DNA of 24,453 nucleotides from Fimenecus sp051881415 (GCA_051881415.1 JBJEPV010000213.1:1-24453), one strand, 5' to 3'. Numbered from the stretch's first letter, positions 1 to 8,811 are shown. Notes: generated from the sequence alone by a model not told the origin. Made by a program: numbers and translations.

Positions 1-50
1 AATCACATCAAAAATCACGGACGAACACAGTTCGCCCCTACGAATTGTAG

Positions 51-72
51 GGAACGACCTTTGTGTCGTTCC
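51..72 (-). repeat. GGAACG hairpin module, copy 1
   Basis: The stem is GGAACGAC/GTCGTTCC with loop CTTTGT. On the minus strand it reads TTTTGC, hairpin, CCCTAC, like the copies at 1700-1718 and 21139-21158. The last two stem pairs differ among the three copies but remain complementary. Confidence 0.8.
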
Positions 73-99
73 GCAAAATTATATCGAAATCTACGGGCG

Positions 100-183
100 G
101 CGTGGATTTTCTCCGAAAACGGGCACCCTTTTGTCCGCATTCGCGGACATTTCCCCTGTCAGGGGAATCACCCGCCCCTACGC
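100..183 (+). repeat. 84-base dispersed module, copy A
   Basis: This copy matches 20992-21075 at 81 of 84 positions by eye. Bases 129-181 match the reverse complement of 24401-24453 with no mismatch. It holds two hairpins: TGTCCGC/GCGGACA and TTCCCCT/AGGGGAA. It ends in CCCCTACG, the junction shared by most modules here. Confidence 0.9.
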
Positions 184-320
184 ACGCCTTGCATTTGCCC
201 GTTCCGTGTGTTCCCCGACAAACCCCAAACTGCTCCTGCAACGAATTGGCGGCGGAGATAAACCCCGCCGCAATATACTATTAAATAAAAATGCGCTTTT
301 ACAAAAATGACTTGCAACCC

Positions 321-1469
321 TTACTCTGCCGTGAAAAACGCCACGACCGACGCGGGCACCAACACAATTTTGCCGAGCGTCTTTAACGACGGGTGCTCTT
401 GCGCGGCGGCCACCAAAGCCGGCGACCACTCGTTATAATACTTATCAATAATGGTGTTGCCCCACTCGCTCTTTGCCAAAACATTGTCGCGGAAGTCGCG
501 CAACGCGCCTTTCACCTGCGTGCCGATTGCGGAGCCCTCCATACACAGCGAGCCGAAGCAAAGCCCTGCGCCCTCGGCGTCAAACCCTGCCGTACCGGTG
601 TTTTGCGAAGAAAGGAACGATGCCGTGGAAACATAGCGCAAAATGTTCGCTTCTTGCGTCGCATATTGCATACGGCTGTCGCCGGTGTTGACGGGGCAGG
701 TAATGCTGTCATCGCTCCAACCGGCAATGTAGGCATTCCCCGCTGTTTCGCAAATGCCGCTTGCGTCATAATTGATTTGCTGATTTTGCGCGAGGTTGTT
801 CATCGTGTAAGAGGTGGTCAGCACATAGTTGCCGCCCGCCGACGCCGGCGTGGAAATCACAATATCAACCGTATTGGTCAAATACGCGTCCTCACCGCCG
901 CCGTAGACATACGGAATTGTGGTGGTGCCGTCCGGATTTTCAACCGGCTCCCCTTTGGTGACCTCCACCGGTGTGGTGGAGACATGGAACGAAATGGAGA
1001 GCGGTATGTTTTCGCCTAAAATATGCTCCGTCAAATTGACGGGCGTCGGATTCGGGTTTTCCGTCGTCGCGCGTTCCACAACCCAAATCACATCGCCGAG
1101 TTCGGGGACGCTTGCCGGCTTTGTGTAAATGTAGGCATATGTGCCGTTGCCCGTTACGGGTACGCCTTTCATAGTGCTCGTGTCCGCATACGCCTCGACT
1201 TCTCCGCGCAGTTCCGGCTCGGTATAGAACAATGCCACATTGGTGGAATTCGCCAAAGCCTCATTGGTTTGCTCGAAATACTGCATCACGCGCTTGGCGG
1301 CATTCTGCACAATCCAACGCTGTTCGACCTGCGCATAGCGCCTGTAAAACTGATATGTCAACTGCACCAAAAGCCCAAGCGCCAAGGTCATAACGGCGAG
1401 CGTAACCAACAGCTCCACCAAAGTGAAGCCGCCCTTGCGTTTTTTCTTTTCGGTCAGAAGTCGGAACAT
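321..1469 (-). CDS. PilW-like minor prepilin
   Basis: A 382-residue protein with a class III (type IV pilin) signal: a short basic leader ending in Lys-Gly-Gly, then FTLVELL with Glu at mature position 5, then a hydrophobic helix of about 22 residues. That leader is cut by prepilin peptidase in known systems and the helix packs in the pilus core. The rest is a large, mostly beta-predicted domain that I do not recognise. Its size, well above a major pilin, and its place after the GspK/PilX-like and giant prepilin genes suggest a tip-complex minor pilin of the PilW/GspJ class; that assignment rests on context. I chose ATG at 1469, which has AAAGGG about ten bases upstream, over GTG at 1478, which would lie too close to it. 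A 321-base repeat island separates it from the gene before, so its expression may be uncoupled. Confidence 0.75.
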   Translation of the reverse strand: MFRLLTEKKKRKGGFTLVELLVTLAVMTLALGLLVQLTYQFYRRYAQVEQRWIVQNAAKRVMQYFEQTNEALANSTNVALFYTEPELRGEVEAYADTSTMKGVPVTGNGTYAYIYTKPASVPELGDVIWVVERATTENPNPTPVNLTEHILGENIPLSISFHVSTTPVEVTKGEPVENPDGTTTIPYVYGGGEDAYLTNTVDIVISTPASAGGNYVLTTSYTMNNLAQNQQINYDASGICETAGNAYIAGWSDDSITCPVNTGDSRMQYATQEANILRYVSTASFLSSQNTGTAGFDAEGAGLCFGSLCMEGSAIGTQVKGALRDFRDNVLAKSEWGNTIIDKYYNEWSPALVAAAQEHPSLKTLGKIVLVPASVVAFFTAE

Positions 1470-1537
1470 AAGTATCACACCCTTTGGAAGTCGATGGTTC
1501 CATACGGTTTATAGGGGCGGGGTTTGTACCCGCCTGC

Positions 1538-1626
1538 TTGTCATTCTGAGGCGTAGGCGAAAAATCTCATTTCGTAAAAGGTTATTTTGTGCCGTTGGAG
1601 ATCCTTCGCTTCGCGTAGGATGACAA
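1538..1626 (-). repeat. GTCATTCTGAG-type palindromic element, copy D
   Basis: The ends are inverted: TTGTCATTCTGAG at the left and the complement of TTGTCATCCT at the right. The element matches 24275-24365 along its length with scattered differences in the centre. Similar sequences are widespread between genes in Clostridia. The form suggests a small non-autonomous mobile or REP-like element; no transposase is present. Confidence 0.75.
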
Positions 1627-1652
1627 GTTTGGATTTGTTTTTGTGTTTATGC

Positions 1653-1671
1653 GGGCGAACACAGTTCGCCC
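1653..1671. repeat. GGGCGAAC hairpin module
   Basis: Perfect 8-base-pair stem GGGCGAAC/GTTCGCCC with loop ACA, followed by CCTACG. The same stem occurs at 21097-21115 and 21172-21190 with loop TTC in the opposite orientation, and partly at 22-39. Confidence 0.8.
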
Positions 1672-1699
1672 CTACGGTTCGCGGAAGATGTTTTTTTGC

Positions 1700-1718
1700 G
1701 GAACGGTACGACCGTTCC
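1700..1718 (+). repeat. GGAACG hairpin module, copy 2
   Basis: The stem is GGAACGGT/ACCGTTCC with loop ACG. It is preceded by TTTTTGC and followed by CTAC. It belongs to the same family as 51-72 and 21139-21158, with different but still paired inner stem bases. Confidence 0.8.
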
Positions 1719-1740
1719 CTACCCTGAAAATGCATTTCGT

Positions 1741-1778
1741 GCGTAGGGGGCGTCGACTCGGCGCCCCGTTTGTAGGGG
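1741..1778 (+). repeat. GC-rich hairpin module bounded by GTAGGGG, copy F
   Basis: A stem that begins GGGGCG and closes with CGCCCC, flanked on both sides by GTAGGGG. It recurs at 24371-24407 with two substitutions and one missing T. Both substitutions keep the stem paired through G-U type pairs. Confidence 0.75.
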
Positions 1779-1790
1779 GAATCCGCAAAA

Positions 1791-4700
1791 TCAGTCGTTA
1801 CGGCTGGCAACGGAGTTTACGCCGTCAATGTTCATCATCGAGTAGTTGCCGGAGCCGTCGTTGGCGTATGCCTGCGTATAGCCTACATGGCCGTTGTCGG
1901 AAAGGCGCCAACCTTGTTCCGTGCCGCAGGGCTGTGCCGGGTCAACGGCATAGAAGACAACTGCGTGCTCGCGCTGCTGTCCGCTTGCCACGGTGTAGTC
2001 ATACTGCCCGTTATCGTTGGTATCAATGTACCCCACGGCGTACCACATACCGTTACAGTAGGTCACCTGCTGAATGTTGCAGTTTTTGATTTGGCTGATT
2101 TGCACCGCCTGCCATACGAAGTTGGAGTTGCCGTCGCAGGGGCCGGGGTCGGTGCCGCCGCTTTGGTCATACCAACTGCGTACGCAAATCCACGAACCCT
2201 CGTCAGAGGCGCCGGTTTTCTTGACAACCGCGGCTTGTTTGCAAAGCTCAATGCCGTTGTAGTACCGCGGATTTGCCGCGCCCTGTACGCCGCACGCCAC
2301 CCAAGTGTCGTTGGCGTATGCCACATCTTCAATGGTATCCAACGGGGAAATGAAGCCGAGCGTGGACATTTTGCCGAGCTGAATACTGCATTTATCCCAA
2401 TAGGAGTTGGTGTCGGAGCCGTTGTTGTGGCCGGAGGCCAAAGCGCCGCTGTCGCCGCCCATCCAGTTGGACATTTCATCTGTGTTCAGCGGTAGGTCGA
2501 ATGTACCGGAGGTCCAAATACCGAGCACACCGCCGACTTCGGGACGGTATCTCTGCACGAATTGGCGCGTGCCGTATTTTGCATTGTGCTCGTTATTGTA
2601 TTTCAGTTTTTGATAGGATTGGAATTCGCAGGTAACGCTTTCCGCGTTGTTTGCAGAGGCGTTGCCCTTTTGCAAAGCGTCCAAATCGAGGTACCAGCTC
2701 ATTAAAGTGCCGTCGCTCGCGCCCCACATCGCTTCGGGGGATTCATTCCAAGTCATACCCCACGCAACCGAGGTGAGTTTTTTATCCTGCAAAATGTGCG
2801 ACATAATGTAGGAATACTTGTCACGGCCGTTGTTCGGGTCATACGCGCCGCCGTAGTTCGAGTAGAACAGCGGGTGGTAGCAGTCACGCCAATACCCTGC
2901 GCTGACGGATTGGTGCATTGTGAACGCACCGCCGGCTTTTGCACGCTCCAAATGCCAATAGTTGTTGGTCGTGAAAAATTCGTTGAATACGTTGCTTTCC
3001 TGCTGCAAGGTATACCCGTTGCCGAGCCCGTCATCGTTGGCGCCGCCCGAACGCAAATAGACCTTACCGATATTCATGACGGTGGGCGAGGTAATCATTT
3101 TATTGTCTTGGTTTTCATACACCAGGCCGCCGACATAGTACCCAACCGCAATGGAGTAGTACCCTGCATTGCCGTCGTAGTCCTCATAATACAAAGAGTC
3201 GGAGTCCATAACGGTCATACTGTCATCAAACGCCCACTCAAACACGCCGCCGTAAGTGCCGCGGTCGGGGGATTGGTCCCAAATATTATGCCATTTCTTC
3301 GCATTCGAGAATGCGTACGGATTGGACAGATACGAAACCGTGATATCGGTCGTATTCATATTTTGAATTTCCGCCTGATAGTCCCAGGTGTTCAGCGGAT
3401 AGATGATTTGCCCGTAGCCCGGTGCTGCCAGCGCCATTGTGATGGAGTCGGTCAGCGCCTGTATTTTTGCAGGGTCATAGTTTTTCGGCCCGCAAACGCC
3501 CGAGAGGGAATAGTTGCTCGCTTTCGCATCGCTGTACCGCCACAAATAGCCGTCGATATCCATATAGTATGTATAGGGCCAACTGTATACCGAGCCGCGG
3601 AACAAGGGATTGAGCTTGTAGAAATATTTGGTCCCGTTGACTTGCACCAATTCTTTTTCGTTGTCTTCAAACGCAATCCCCAAGGTGGCGCGCCATTCAC
3701 CGAAATTGTATTCCGAATACGGCGCAACGCCGAGGTTGGTTGCCCAAAGATCCATCACCGCCGGAATATAGCCGCAGTACAGCGTATAAGACTGCGTTGG
3801 GTGGGTAGACGAGGTATAACTCTTCTGCATGGTCACGGAATCCACCGAGGTCAGCGTAATGTAGTTGGTGGTTGCCGCGTCTAAGCCGTAATAATCCTTA
3901 TAGGATACCATATCGTTGGCGCGGCGTTTTACCGTGCCGTTCAAACGGTTAAACGCATACCCTTGCAAAATGGCGCGCGGCCCTGCCGTAGCCACTAAAT
4001 CGTCATTATAGACACCGCCGTCTTTTAAATACTGAATGGCGAAATGGCCGTCATTTGTACCGCCGGTGGGAATATTCATATATTTGTTTTTCCACTTACT
4101 GGTTTCATTACCGACGCGTCTGTTATGAATATCCGTTCGCTCATAGGTGAACAGCACATTGCCCGCCGTATAGACATCAATATCGTGCTTATTCAGCGCA
4201 TTCACCGAAAACGCCGTTTGGGTATACAGCGTATCATAAATCGGGTAGTCGATAACACTTTCATCCAACCGTGGGATTAAGTTGATGCCGTATGCATCGT
4301 CAGTTTTATCGTCAATATTTTTGGTCGGGTCTTTAATATAGACATAGCTCGAATCGACCGTGGTGTTATACATTCTCGTGTCGGTCACGGTCGGGGTAGA
4401 GCTTTCGTCCCCGTTATAATAGTATTCGTGGGCGATAGTCCAGTCGCCGCCCCAGCCGTAGTTGCCGGTGGCGGGATTTTTCCAGAAACGGCGGATTTGC
4501 CCGTTGTCGCCGCACATGACATAGTAGCCGTATTGATTGACGCCGCCCGCGCCGTCGTCGCCCTCACCGGCGGCCACCCACTCGACATCGTTCATAGCGG
4601 AGGTCAAGGTGATGTTGCCGCTGAGCCGCCCAAGGGGGTCAACACTGTTCATCTTTTTGCGGACAATATCCAAATTGCCGTTTTCGTCCGGCTCGCCGCT

Positions 4701-5468
4701 GGTGACATAATAATAGTAATTGCCGTCAGCCGCCTGCTCGCCGACCATAATGACCGTCGGCGCGTCGATTTCAATATCCAATTCATACACGCGGTATTTC
4801 ACATGCAACGGAGAATTTTCAAACCGAATGACATCGTTGTCGCCGACCAAGGTCAGGTAGGCAATCGACGCATTGTCCTTGTCGATTTTAATGCGGCAAT
4901 AGGGGTTCGAGTCATTATAGGTGCCGCCGGGAACGGTCTGCAAAGTACCGGTGTTATCCGTATAATAAATTTGGAATTCCGAAACATCGGAGAAACGGAA
5001 ACCCGCCGCATACAGCGTAATGGTTTTGGTTAAAAAGTCGTCGGAAATGTGCGACGGATAGCAAACCATTTTTGCCGTAACCGAGTCGCAAATAAAGGTG
5101 GAAAAGCCCGCTTCTACTTTTTCGGGTTTCGACACAATCGAAGCACCGTTGATGCTTTGCATCGTGCCGTCGTTTGCTTGAATGGCAATGTTTTTCACGC
5201 GCATTTGCAACGGCACATTGTCGGTCGAGACTTCATAAGCACCGTTCGCGCCGCTGTTGCCGATTAACCGCTCAATCAAGCCGACCGACCTGTAATTGGA
5301 CTTTGTCACTTCACCGACGGTGTAAATGTTTTTAAAAGAGCTTTGCGCCAACGGCAGAAAGCACATAATGGCAATCGATAAAATCGCCAAAGCGACCAGC
5401 ACTTCCGTCAGCGTCATACCTGTTTGTTCACGGAGTTTCTGCCGAACTGTCGCACGAACTGTTTTCAT
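1791..5468 (-). CDS. Giant modular prepilin with propeller-like C-terminal region
   Basis: A 1,225-residue protein that begins like a type IV prepilin: basic leader, then Thr-Gly followed by MTLTEVLVALAIL with Glu at mature position 5 and a hydrophobic helix. Known pilins are usually 130-250 residues, so almost all of this protein is extra. The rest is rich in Tyr, Asn, Gly and Trp. It has scattered blade-like motifs of the form hydrophobic-(Asn)-Asp/Gly-x-Trp-x-Ala-x-Gly: VEWVAAGEG near residue 294, SVAWGMTWNE near 896, VAYANDTWVACG near 1046 and VTYCNGMWYAVGY near 1131. These resemble BNR/propeller repeats, though I cannot confirm a fold. ATG 5468 is chosen because AAAGGAG lies just upstream. 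The likely role is a pilus-tip adhesin carried on a minor pilin (PilV/GspI position), comparable in principle to PilY1 on the PilVWX tip. The function is inferred. Confidence 0.8.
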   Translation of the reverse strand: MKTVRATVRQKLREQTGMTLTEVLVALAILSIAIMCFLPLAQSSFKNIYTVGEVTKSNYRSVGLIERLIGNSGANGAYEVSTDNVPLQMRVKNIAIQANDGTMQSINGASIVSKPEKVEAGFSTFICDSVTAKMVCYPSHISDDFLTKTITLYAAGFRFSDVSEFQIYYTDNTGTLQTVPGGTYNDSNPYCRIKIDKDNASIAYLTLVGDNDVIRFENSPLHVKYRVYELDIEIDAPTVIMVGEQAADGNYYYYVTSGEPDENGNLDIVRKKMNSVDPLGRLSGNITLTSAMNDVEWVAAGEGDDGAGGVNQYGYYVMCGDNGQIRRFWKNPATGNYGWGGDWTIAHEYYYNGDESSTPTVTDTRMYNTTVDSSYVYIKDPTKNIDDKTDDAYGINLIPRLDESVIDYPIYDTLYTQTAFSVNALNKHDIDVYTAGNVLFTYERTDIHNRRVGNETSKWKNKYMNIPTGGTNDGHFAIQYLKDGGVYNDDLVATAGPRAILQGYAFNRLNGTVKRRANDMVSYKDYYGLDAATTNYITLTSVDSVTMQKSYTSSTHPTQSYTLYCGYIPAVMDLWATNLGVAPYSEYNFGEWRATLGIAFEDNEKELVQVNGTKYFYKLNPLFRGSVYSWPYTYYMDIDGYLWRYSDAKASNYSLSGVCGPKNYDPAKIQALTDSITMALAAPGYGQIIYPLNTWDYQAEIQNMNTTDITVSYLSNPYAFSNAKKWHNIWDQSPDRGTYGGVFEWAFDDSMTVMDSDSLYYEDYDGNAGYYSIAVGYYVGGLVYENQDNKMITSPTVMNIGKVYLRSGGANDDGLGNGYTLQQESNVFNEFFTTNNYWHLERAKAGGAFTMHQSVSAGYWRDCYHPLFYSNYGGAYDPNNGRDKYSYIMSHILQDKKLTSVAWGMTWNESPEAMWGASDGTLMSWYLDLDALQKGNASANNAESVTCEFQSYQKLKYNNEHNAKYGTRQFVQRYRPEVGGVLGIWTSGTFDLPLNTDEMSNWMGGDSGALASGHNNGSDTNSYWDKCSIQLGKMSTLGFISPLDTIEDVAYANDTWVACGVQGAANPRYYNGIELCKQAAVVKKTGASDEGSWICVRSWYDQSGGTDPGPCDGNSNFVWQAVQISQIKNCNIQQVTYCNGMWYAVGYIDTNDNGQYDYTVASGQQREHAVVFYAVDPAQPCGTEQGWRLSDNGHVGYTQAYANDGSGNYSMMNIDGVNSVASRND

Positions 5469-5506
5469 ACCGTTTACTCCTTTCTGTCTGTCCTTGTCAG
5501 AAGCGT

Positions 5507-7075
5507 TTATTCCCAAATGATGTAAGATGCGTCGCCGGAGCTCGGCAAAACCGTATCTACAATCGTGTCATACGGCGCATTTTCTTCCAAATCAATTTTG
5601 CGCATACTCGGCGGTGTCGTCCCGTGTTGGCGCAACGAATACGCCTCCTGCTCGGTGGCATCGGGATAATAGAACTGCCGTGTGCGTTCAAACTGCTGTA
5701 AAACGGTTCTGGAATAGTTACCCTCTTCAATCGCCGTATCTAAGAAAAACTTCAAAAGGTCAATACCGAGGGGATTGTCATCCACTTCAAACGCACCGTT
5801 GAAATAATAAATATCGCCGGCGGAAAACACCTTATATTTTCTTGTGGAATTGCGCGAAATCAGATTGACATACACATCGCCGCCGAAATACACCTTGCCG
5901 CAGGAGCCAAGCCCGCCCATTGCCGTCGGCATGGGGTCTGCCACCGTGGTTGCCAACGAGGAGGGCGTGCCGATAACCACCGTGGAAAAGCGGTAGTTAC
6001 GCGCAATCTTTTGCACAATACCCGTTATCGCGGCAAACAGGCTGTTTGCATTGTTGGTGCCGGGATCATAGACATACATATTGATTTCGCCGTCGACCAC
6101 AATCTCGTTGCCGCGCAAATACAATGCGTTGTAATGTGCGCGCTCCGGCTCGACATCAATATTGCTTTCCACAAACAGATTGGCAAGGGAAATAAAGCCG
6201 TCGCTGTGGTCAAGCCCGTCCTGCGCATAGCGAATGGTGTCAGAATTCTGTGGCTCGGTAATAACCATATTGCCCGAAGCACAGCCCAAATACAAATCTT
6301 GGTTTTGAATACGGCCGTTAATATATTTTCTCTCGGGGTCAAACAAATCCGCCACCGAAGAAATCAGTTGGTCAATCAAGCCGCAGTCAATCGAAATGGT
6401 GTTGTGCACAATCATCGAGGTGCCGTCGCCCTTGGCGGTCGAACTGCCGCCGGAAGCTTCTAAGGTATCATAGACATCGCCCAACTGCAAAATGCCGTTC
6501 GGCGAAACCCAGCCCTTGCCGGTAATATCGACAAGCGGTACAATATACGCCTTTTTGGTTGCGGCGGAATTGCCGCAATACGCGGTGCAGGTAAAGCGTT
6601 TGATATACTCCGTCGCTGTCACCGAGCCGCCGCTGCCGTCAGGCATGGAATAGTTCTGTGTATCATTGGTAATCCTAACGCGGTAATAGCCGATATAGTC
6701 CTCGCTCGGCGGGGTCGGCGTGTCGCCGCTGCCGCCGTCCACAAAGGTGCTGCCGTCTTTCAGCAAATAGACCCAATTTGTCGTGATGGTTTCGTCGGTG
6801 CTGTCGGAATTATCGTCCTGTGCGGCATCCATAAACTGTTTTACGGCGGTATCCTTGTCATATTTGAGCATGGCGTCCTGATACATAAAAACCGAAGCCT
6901 CAATACCCGACCGCGCCAAATACTCCGCCTTTTGCCGGCTTGTACCGAATTCCAAGGTCTTAATCGCCTGCATAGAATACGCATATATTGCCGCGCCGAG
7001 AACAGTCATTACGGTCAGCAGGACCATAACCATTGTCAGCGCAACACCGCGATTGTCCTTCAACTGTTGTTTCAA
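5507..7075 (-). CDS. GspK/PilX-like minor prepilin
   Basis: A 522-residue protein. Its N-terminus is a short leader ending in Arg-Gly, then VALTMVMVLLTVMTVLGAA, then an amphipathic region of the YLARSGIEASVF type typical of the PilX/GspK family (Ala-x-x-Leu-Ala-x-x-Gly-x-Glu-x-x). Mature position 5 is Met, not Glu. GspK, which caps the type II secretion pseudopilus, also lacks Glu5, so a tip-capping role fits. The middle contains an acidic, Gly/Ser/Thr-rich linker and a beta-rich region with several short repeated strands. The start is TTG at 7075, supported by GAGGTGA six bases upstream. It follows pilB by 50 bases and precedes the giant prepilin by 38. At 522 residues it is larger than typical PilX (about 170) and GspK (about 330). 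Confidence 0.75.
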   Translation of the reverse strand: MKQQLKDNRGVALTMVMVLLTVMTVLGAAIYAYSMQAIKTLEFGTSRQKAEYLARSGIEASVFMYQDAMLKYDKDTAVKQFMDAAQDDNSDSTDETITTNWVYLLKDGSTFVDGGSGDTPTPPSEDYIGYYRVRITNDTQNYSMPDGSGGSVTATEYIKRFTCTAYCGNSAATKKAYIVPLVDITGKGWVSPNGILQLGDVYDTLEASGGSSTAKGDGTSMIVHNTISIDCGLIDQLISSVADLFDPERKYINGRIQNQDLYLGCASGNMVITEPQNSDTIRYAQDGLDHSDGFISLANLFVESNIDVEPERAHYNALYLRGNEIVVDGEINMYVYDPGTNNANSLFAAITGIVQKIARNYRFSTVVIGTPSSLATTVADPMPTAMGGLGSCGKVYFGGDVYVNLISRNSTRKYKVFSAGDIYYFNGAFEVDDNPLGIDLLKFFLDTAIEEGNYSRTVLQQFERTRQFYYPDATEQEAYSLRQHGTTPPSMRKIDLEENAPYDTIVDTVLPSSGDASYIIWE

Positions 7076-7125
7076 ATCAAGTCACCTCTGCTTTGTCGCC
7101 ACAAAACATAAACCTTCGGTAAAAC

Positions 7126-8811
7126 TTACACGATAACGCGCAACAACTCCTCAATAGAGGTTCTGCCGTGCATCACTTTGTAAATGCCCTCGTCCTTCAA
7201 GGTATGCATCCCTTGGCTGATGGCGAGCGCCTTAATATCCGCGCCGTTGGCACGGTCCAAAATCAGTTTTTTCATTTCCTCGGTTACGGTTAAGAACTCG
7301 AATACCGCTTCGCGCCCTTTGTAACCGGTGTTGTTGCAGGTCAAGCAACCCTTCGGCTTGTAAATCTTAAATGTTTCCTCGGGATATTGGTCCACGGGGA
7401 AGTCGGGCAGGATTTTGAGCATTTCCTCCCGCGTCATGGTCACTTCTTCCTTACACTTCGGGCAAAGCTTGCGCACAAGACGCTGGGCAAGCACGCCCAC
7501 CAAAGAGGACGCTGTCAGGAACGGTTCCACGCCCATTTCCTCCAAACGGGTAACGGCGCCCGCCGCGTCGTTGGTATGCAAAGTGGACAAAACCATGTGG
7601 CCTGTCAAAGCGGCTTCGACGGCGATTTTTGCGGTTTCGCCGTCACGGATTTCACCGACCATCACGATGTCGGGGTCGGAACGCAAAACCGAACGAAGTG
7701 CCGCGGCAAAGGTCATACCTGCGCGGTTGTTCATTTGCACCTGATTGATGCCCGCCATACGGCGCTCAACGGGGTCTTCCAGCGTAATGACGTTCTTTTC
7801 AAGCGTGCTGATTTCCGCCAAGGTTGCATACAAGGTGGTGGATTTACCGCTACCGGTAGGCCCTGTAACCAGCACGAATCCATAGGGCATATGAATGGCC
7901 TTGTCAAAGCGCGGGAACTGCCGTTCCGAGAAATGAATATCCTTAATGGAAACATTCCCCTTGTTGCGCTCTAACAAACGCATAACAATCTTTTCGCCGT
8001 ACACCGTCGGCATGGTTGCAATACGGACATCAAGTGTTTTGTCCTCATACCGCACCGTCGCACGGCCGTCCTGCGGGATACGCTTTTCGGCGATGTCCAT
8101 ACCGCCCAAAACCTTCACGCGCGAAACAACGGACGGGAAAATCTTAATCGGATTTTGCAGAACCTCCTGCAAAACGCCGTCGATACGGAAGCGCACGCGC
8201 ATCATTTTTTCGAGTGCTTCAACATGCACGTCGGACGCGCCGCTTTTAATGGCGTTGTTGATAATCTGATTGACCAACTGCACCGCAGGCTTGTCGTCAA
8301 TCGACAGTTCCTCAGATTCCTCCTGCGCGTCGGGCAATTCGTCATCGTCATAACTGTCCACCGCGGAGTTCATATTGGCGAAGTTTTCAATCGCCGCCGC
8401 CAATTCCATATCGGAAACGACCAACGGACAAATTTCCAACCCCGTCATCAAATGCAGGTTGTCAATCGTGATGATGTCGTTGGGATTCTTCATGGCGACA
8501 TACAGCGTTTTGCCCTCCTGGTACAGCGGCAAAACATTGTTTCGTACCGCAACCTCGGGCGTAATTAAGTTCGCCGCCGCCACATTGACCCCGATTTCGT
8601 CAATGGATACATACCGATACCCGGTTTTTTGCGCCATAATCCGCGCAATATCCTCTTCGGTACAATACCCCAACTGTGTCAGGATGCTCCCGATGAGCGC
8701 TTTGCTGGTTTTTTGAATTTCAAGTGCTTCTTCCACCTGCGCCTCGGTCACAATACCTGCGTCGACCAGTCTCGAGCAAATACTTCCGGGGAACAATGCT
8801 GCATTTGCCAT
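7126..8811 (-). CDS. pilB: Type IV pilus extension ATPase PilB
   Basis: A 561-residue hexameric ATPase of the GspE/PilB family that drives pilin polymerisation from the cytoplasm. An N-terminal MshEN/GspE-N type domain spans roughly residues 5-145. The ATPase core has Walker A GPTGSGKST near 317-325, an Asp box around LEDPVE near 344-349, Walker B IVMVGEIRD near 382-390, and a His box STLHTNDA. Two CxxC pairs (Cys450/453 and Cys489/492) form the usual zinc site, which separates it from PilT. The length is typical. The first Arg of the c-di-GMP-binding RLG motif in MshEN domains seems to be replaced in GSICSRLVDAG, so nucleotide binding there is uncertain. It sits between pilO and the prepilin genes, in the same unit as its antagonist pilT. 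Confidence 0.95.
   Translation of the reverse strand: MANAALFPGSICSRLVDAGIVTEAQVEEALEIQKTSKALIGSILTQLGYCTEEDIARIMAQKTGYRYVSIDEIGVNVAAANLITPEVAVRNNVLPLYQEGKTLYVAMKNPNDIITIDNLHLMTGLEICPLVVSDMELAAAIENFANMNSAVDSYDDDELPDAQEESEELSIDDKPAVQLVNQIINNAIKSGASDVHVEALEKMMRVRFRIDGVLQEVLQNPIKIFPSVVSRVKVLGGMDIAEKRIPQDGRATVRYEDKTLDVRIATMPTVYGEKIVMRLLERNKGNVSIKDIHFSERQFPRFDKAIHMPYGFVLVTGPTGSGKSTTLYATLAEISTLEKNVITLEDPVERRMAGINQVQMNNRAGMTFAAALRSVLRSDPDIVMVGEIRDGETAKIAVEAALTGHMVLSTLHTNDAAGAVTRLEEMGVEPFLTASSLVGVLAQRLVRKLCPKCKEEVTMTREEMLKILPDFPVDQYPEETFKIYKPKGCLTCNNTGYKGREAVFEFLTVTEEMKKLILDRANGADIKALAISQGMHTLKDEGIYKVMHGRTSIEELLRVIV

Larger units (their letters stand above)
1..320. repeat. Repeat island 1, gene-free, downstream of the pilW-like gene
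   Basis: No credible gene is seen in these 320 bases. The stretch is a chain of hairpin modules. One at 22-34 is a GGGCGAAC/GTTCGCCC type with a degenerate left arm. One at 51-72 has stem GGAACGAC/GTCGTTCC. An 84-base module lies at 100-183, and a GC-rich hairpin at 249-271 has arms GCGGCGG/CCGCCGC. The modules meet at GTAGGG or CCCCTACG junctions. Related modules occur in the other three islands. I see no T-run after the hairpin at 249-271 on either strand, so it is not a standard intrinsic terminator, although it is the first strong hairpin met after the pilW-like gene. Confidence 0.8.
1470..1790. repeat. Repeat island 2, inside the pilin gene group
   Basis: This 321-base spacer lies between the giant prepilin and the pilW-like gene. 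It holds an element of about 89 bases at 1538-1626 with GTCATTCTGAG/GGATGAC ends, a GGGCGAAC/GTTCGCCC hairpin at 1653-1671, a GGAACGGT/ACCGTTCC hairpin at 1700-1718, and a GC hairpin module at 1741-1778. I see no convincing gene, and no promoter with both boxes for the pilW-like gene. The spacer is at odds with the short spacing in the rest of the operon. Confidence 0.8.

Noticed and set aside
2796..3884. Long plus-strand reading frame opposite the giant prepilin gene
   Set aside because: It lies fully antisense to a gene with a clear pilin signal, and its translation is Arg/Val/Ile-rich with no recognisable domain. Codon bias of the real gene explains it.
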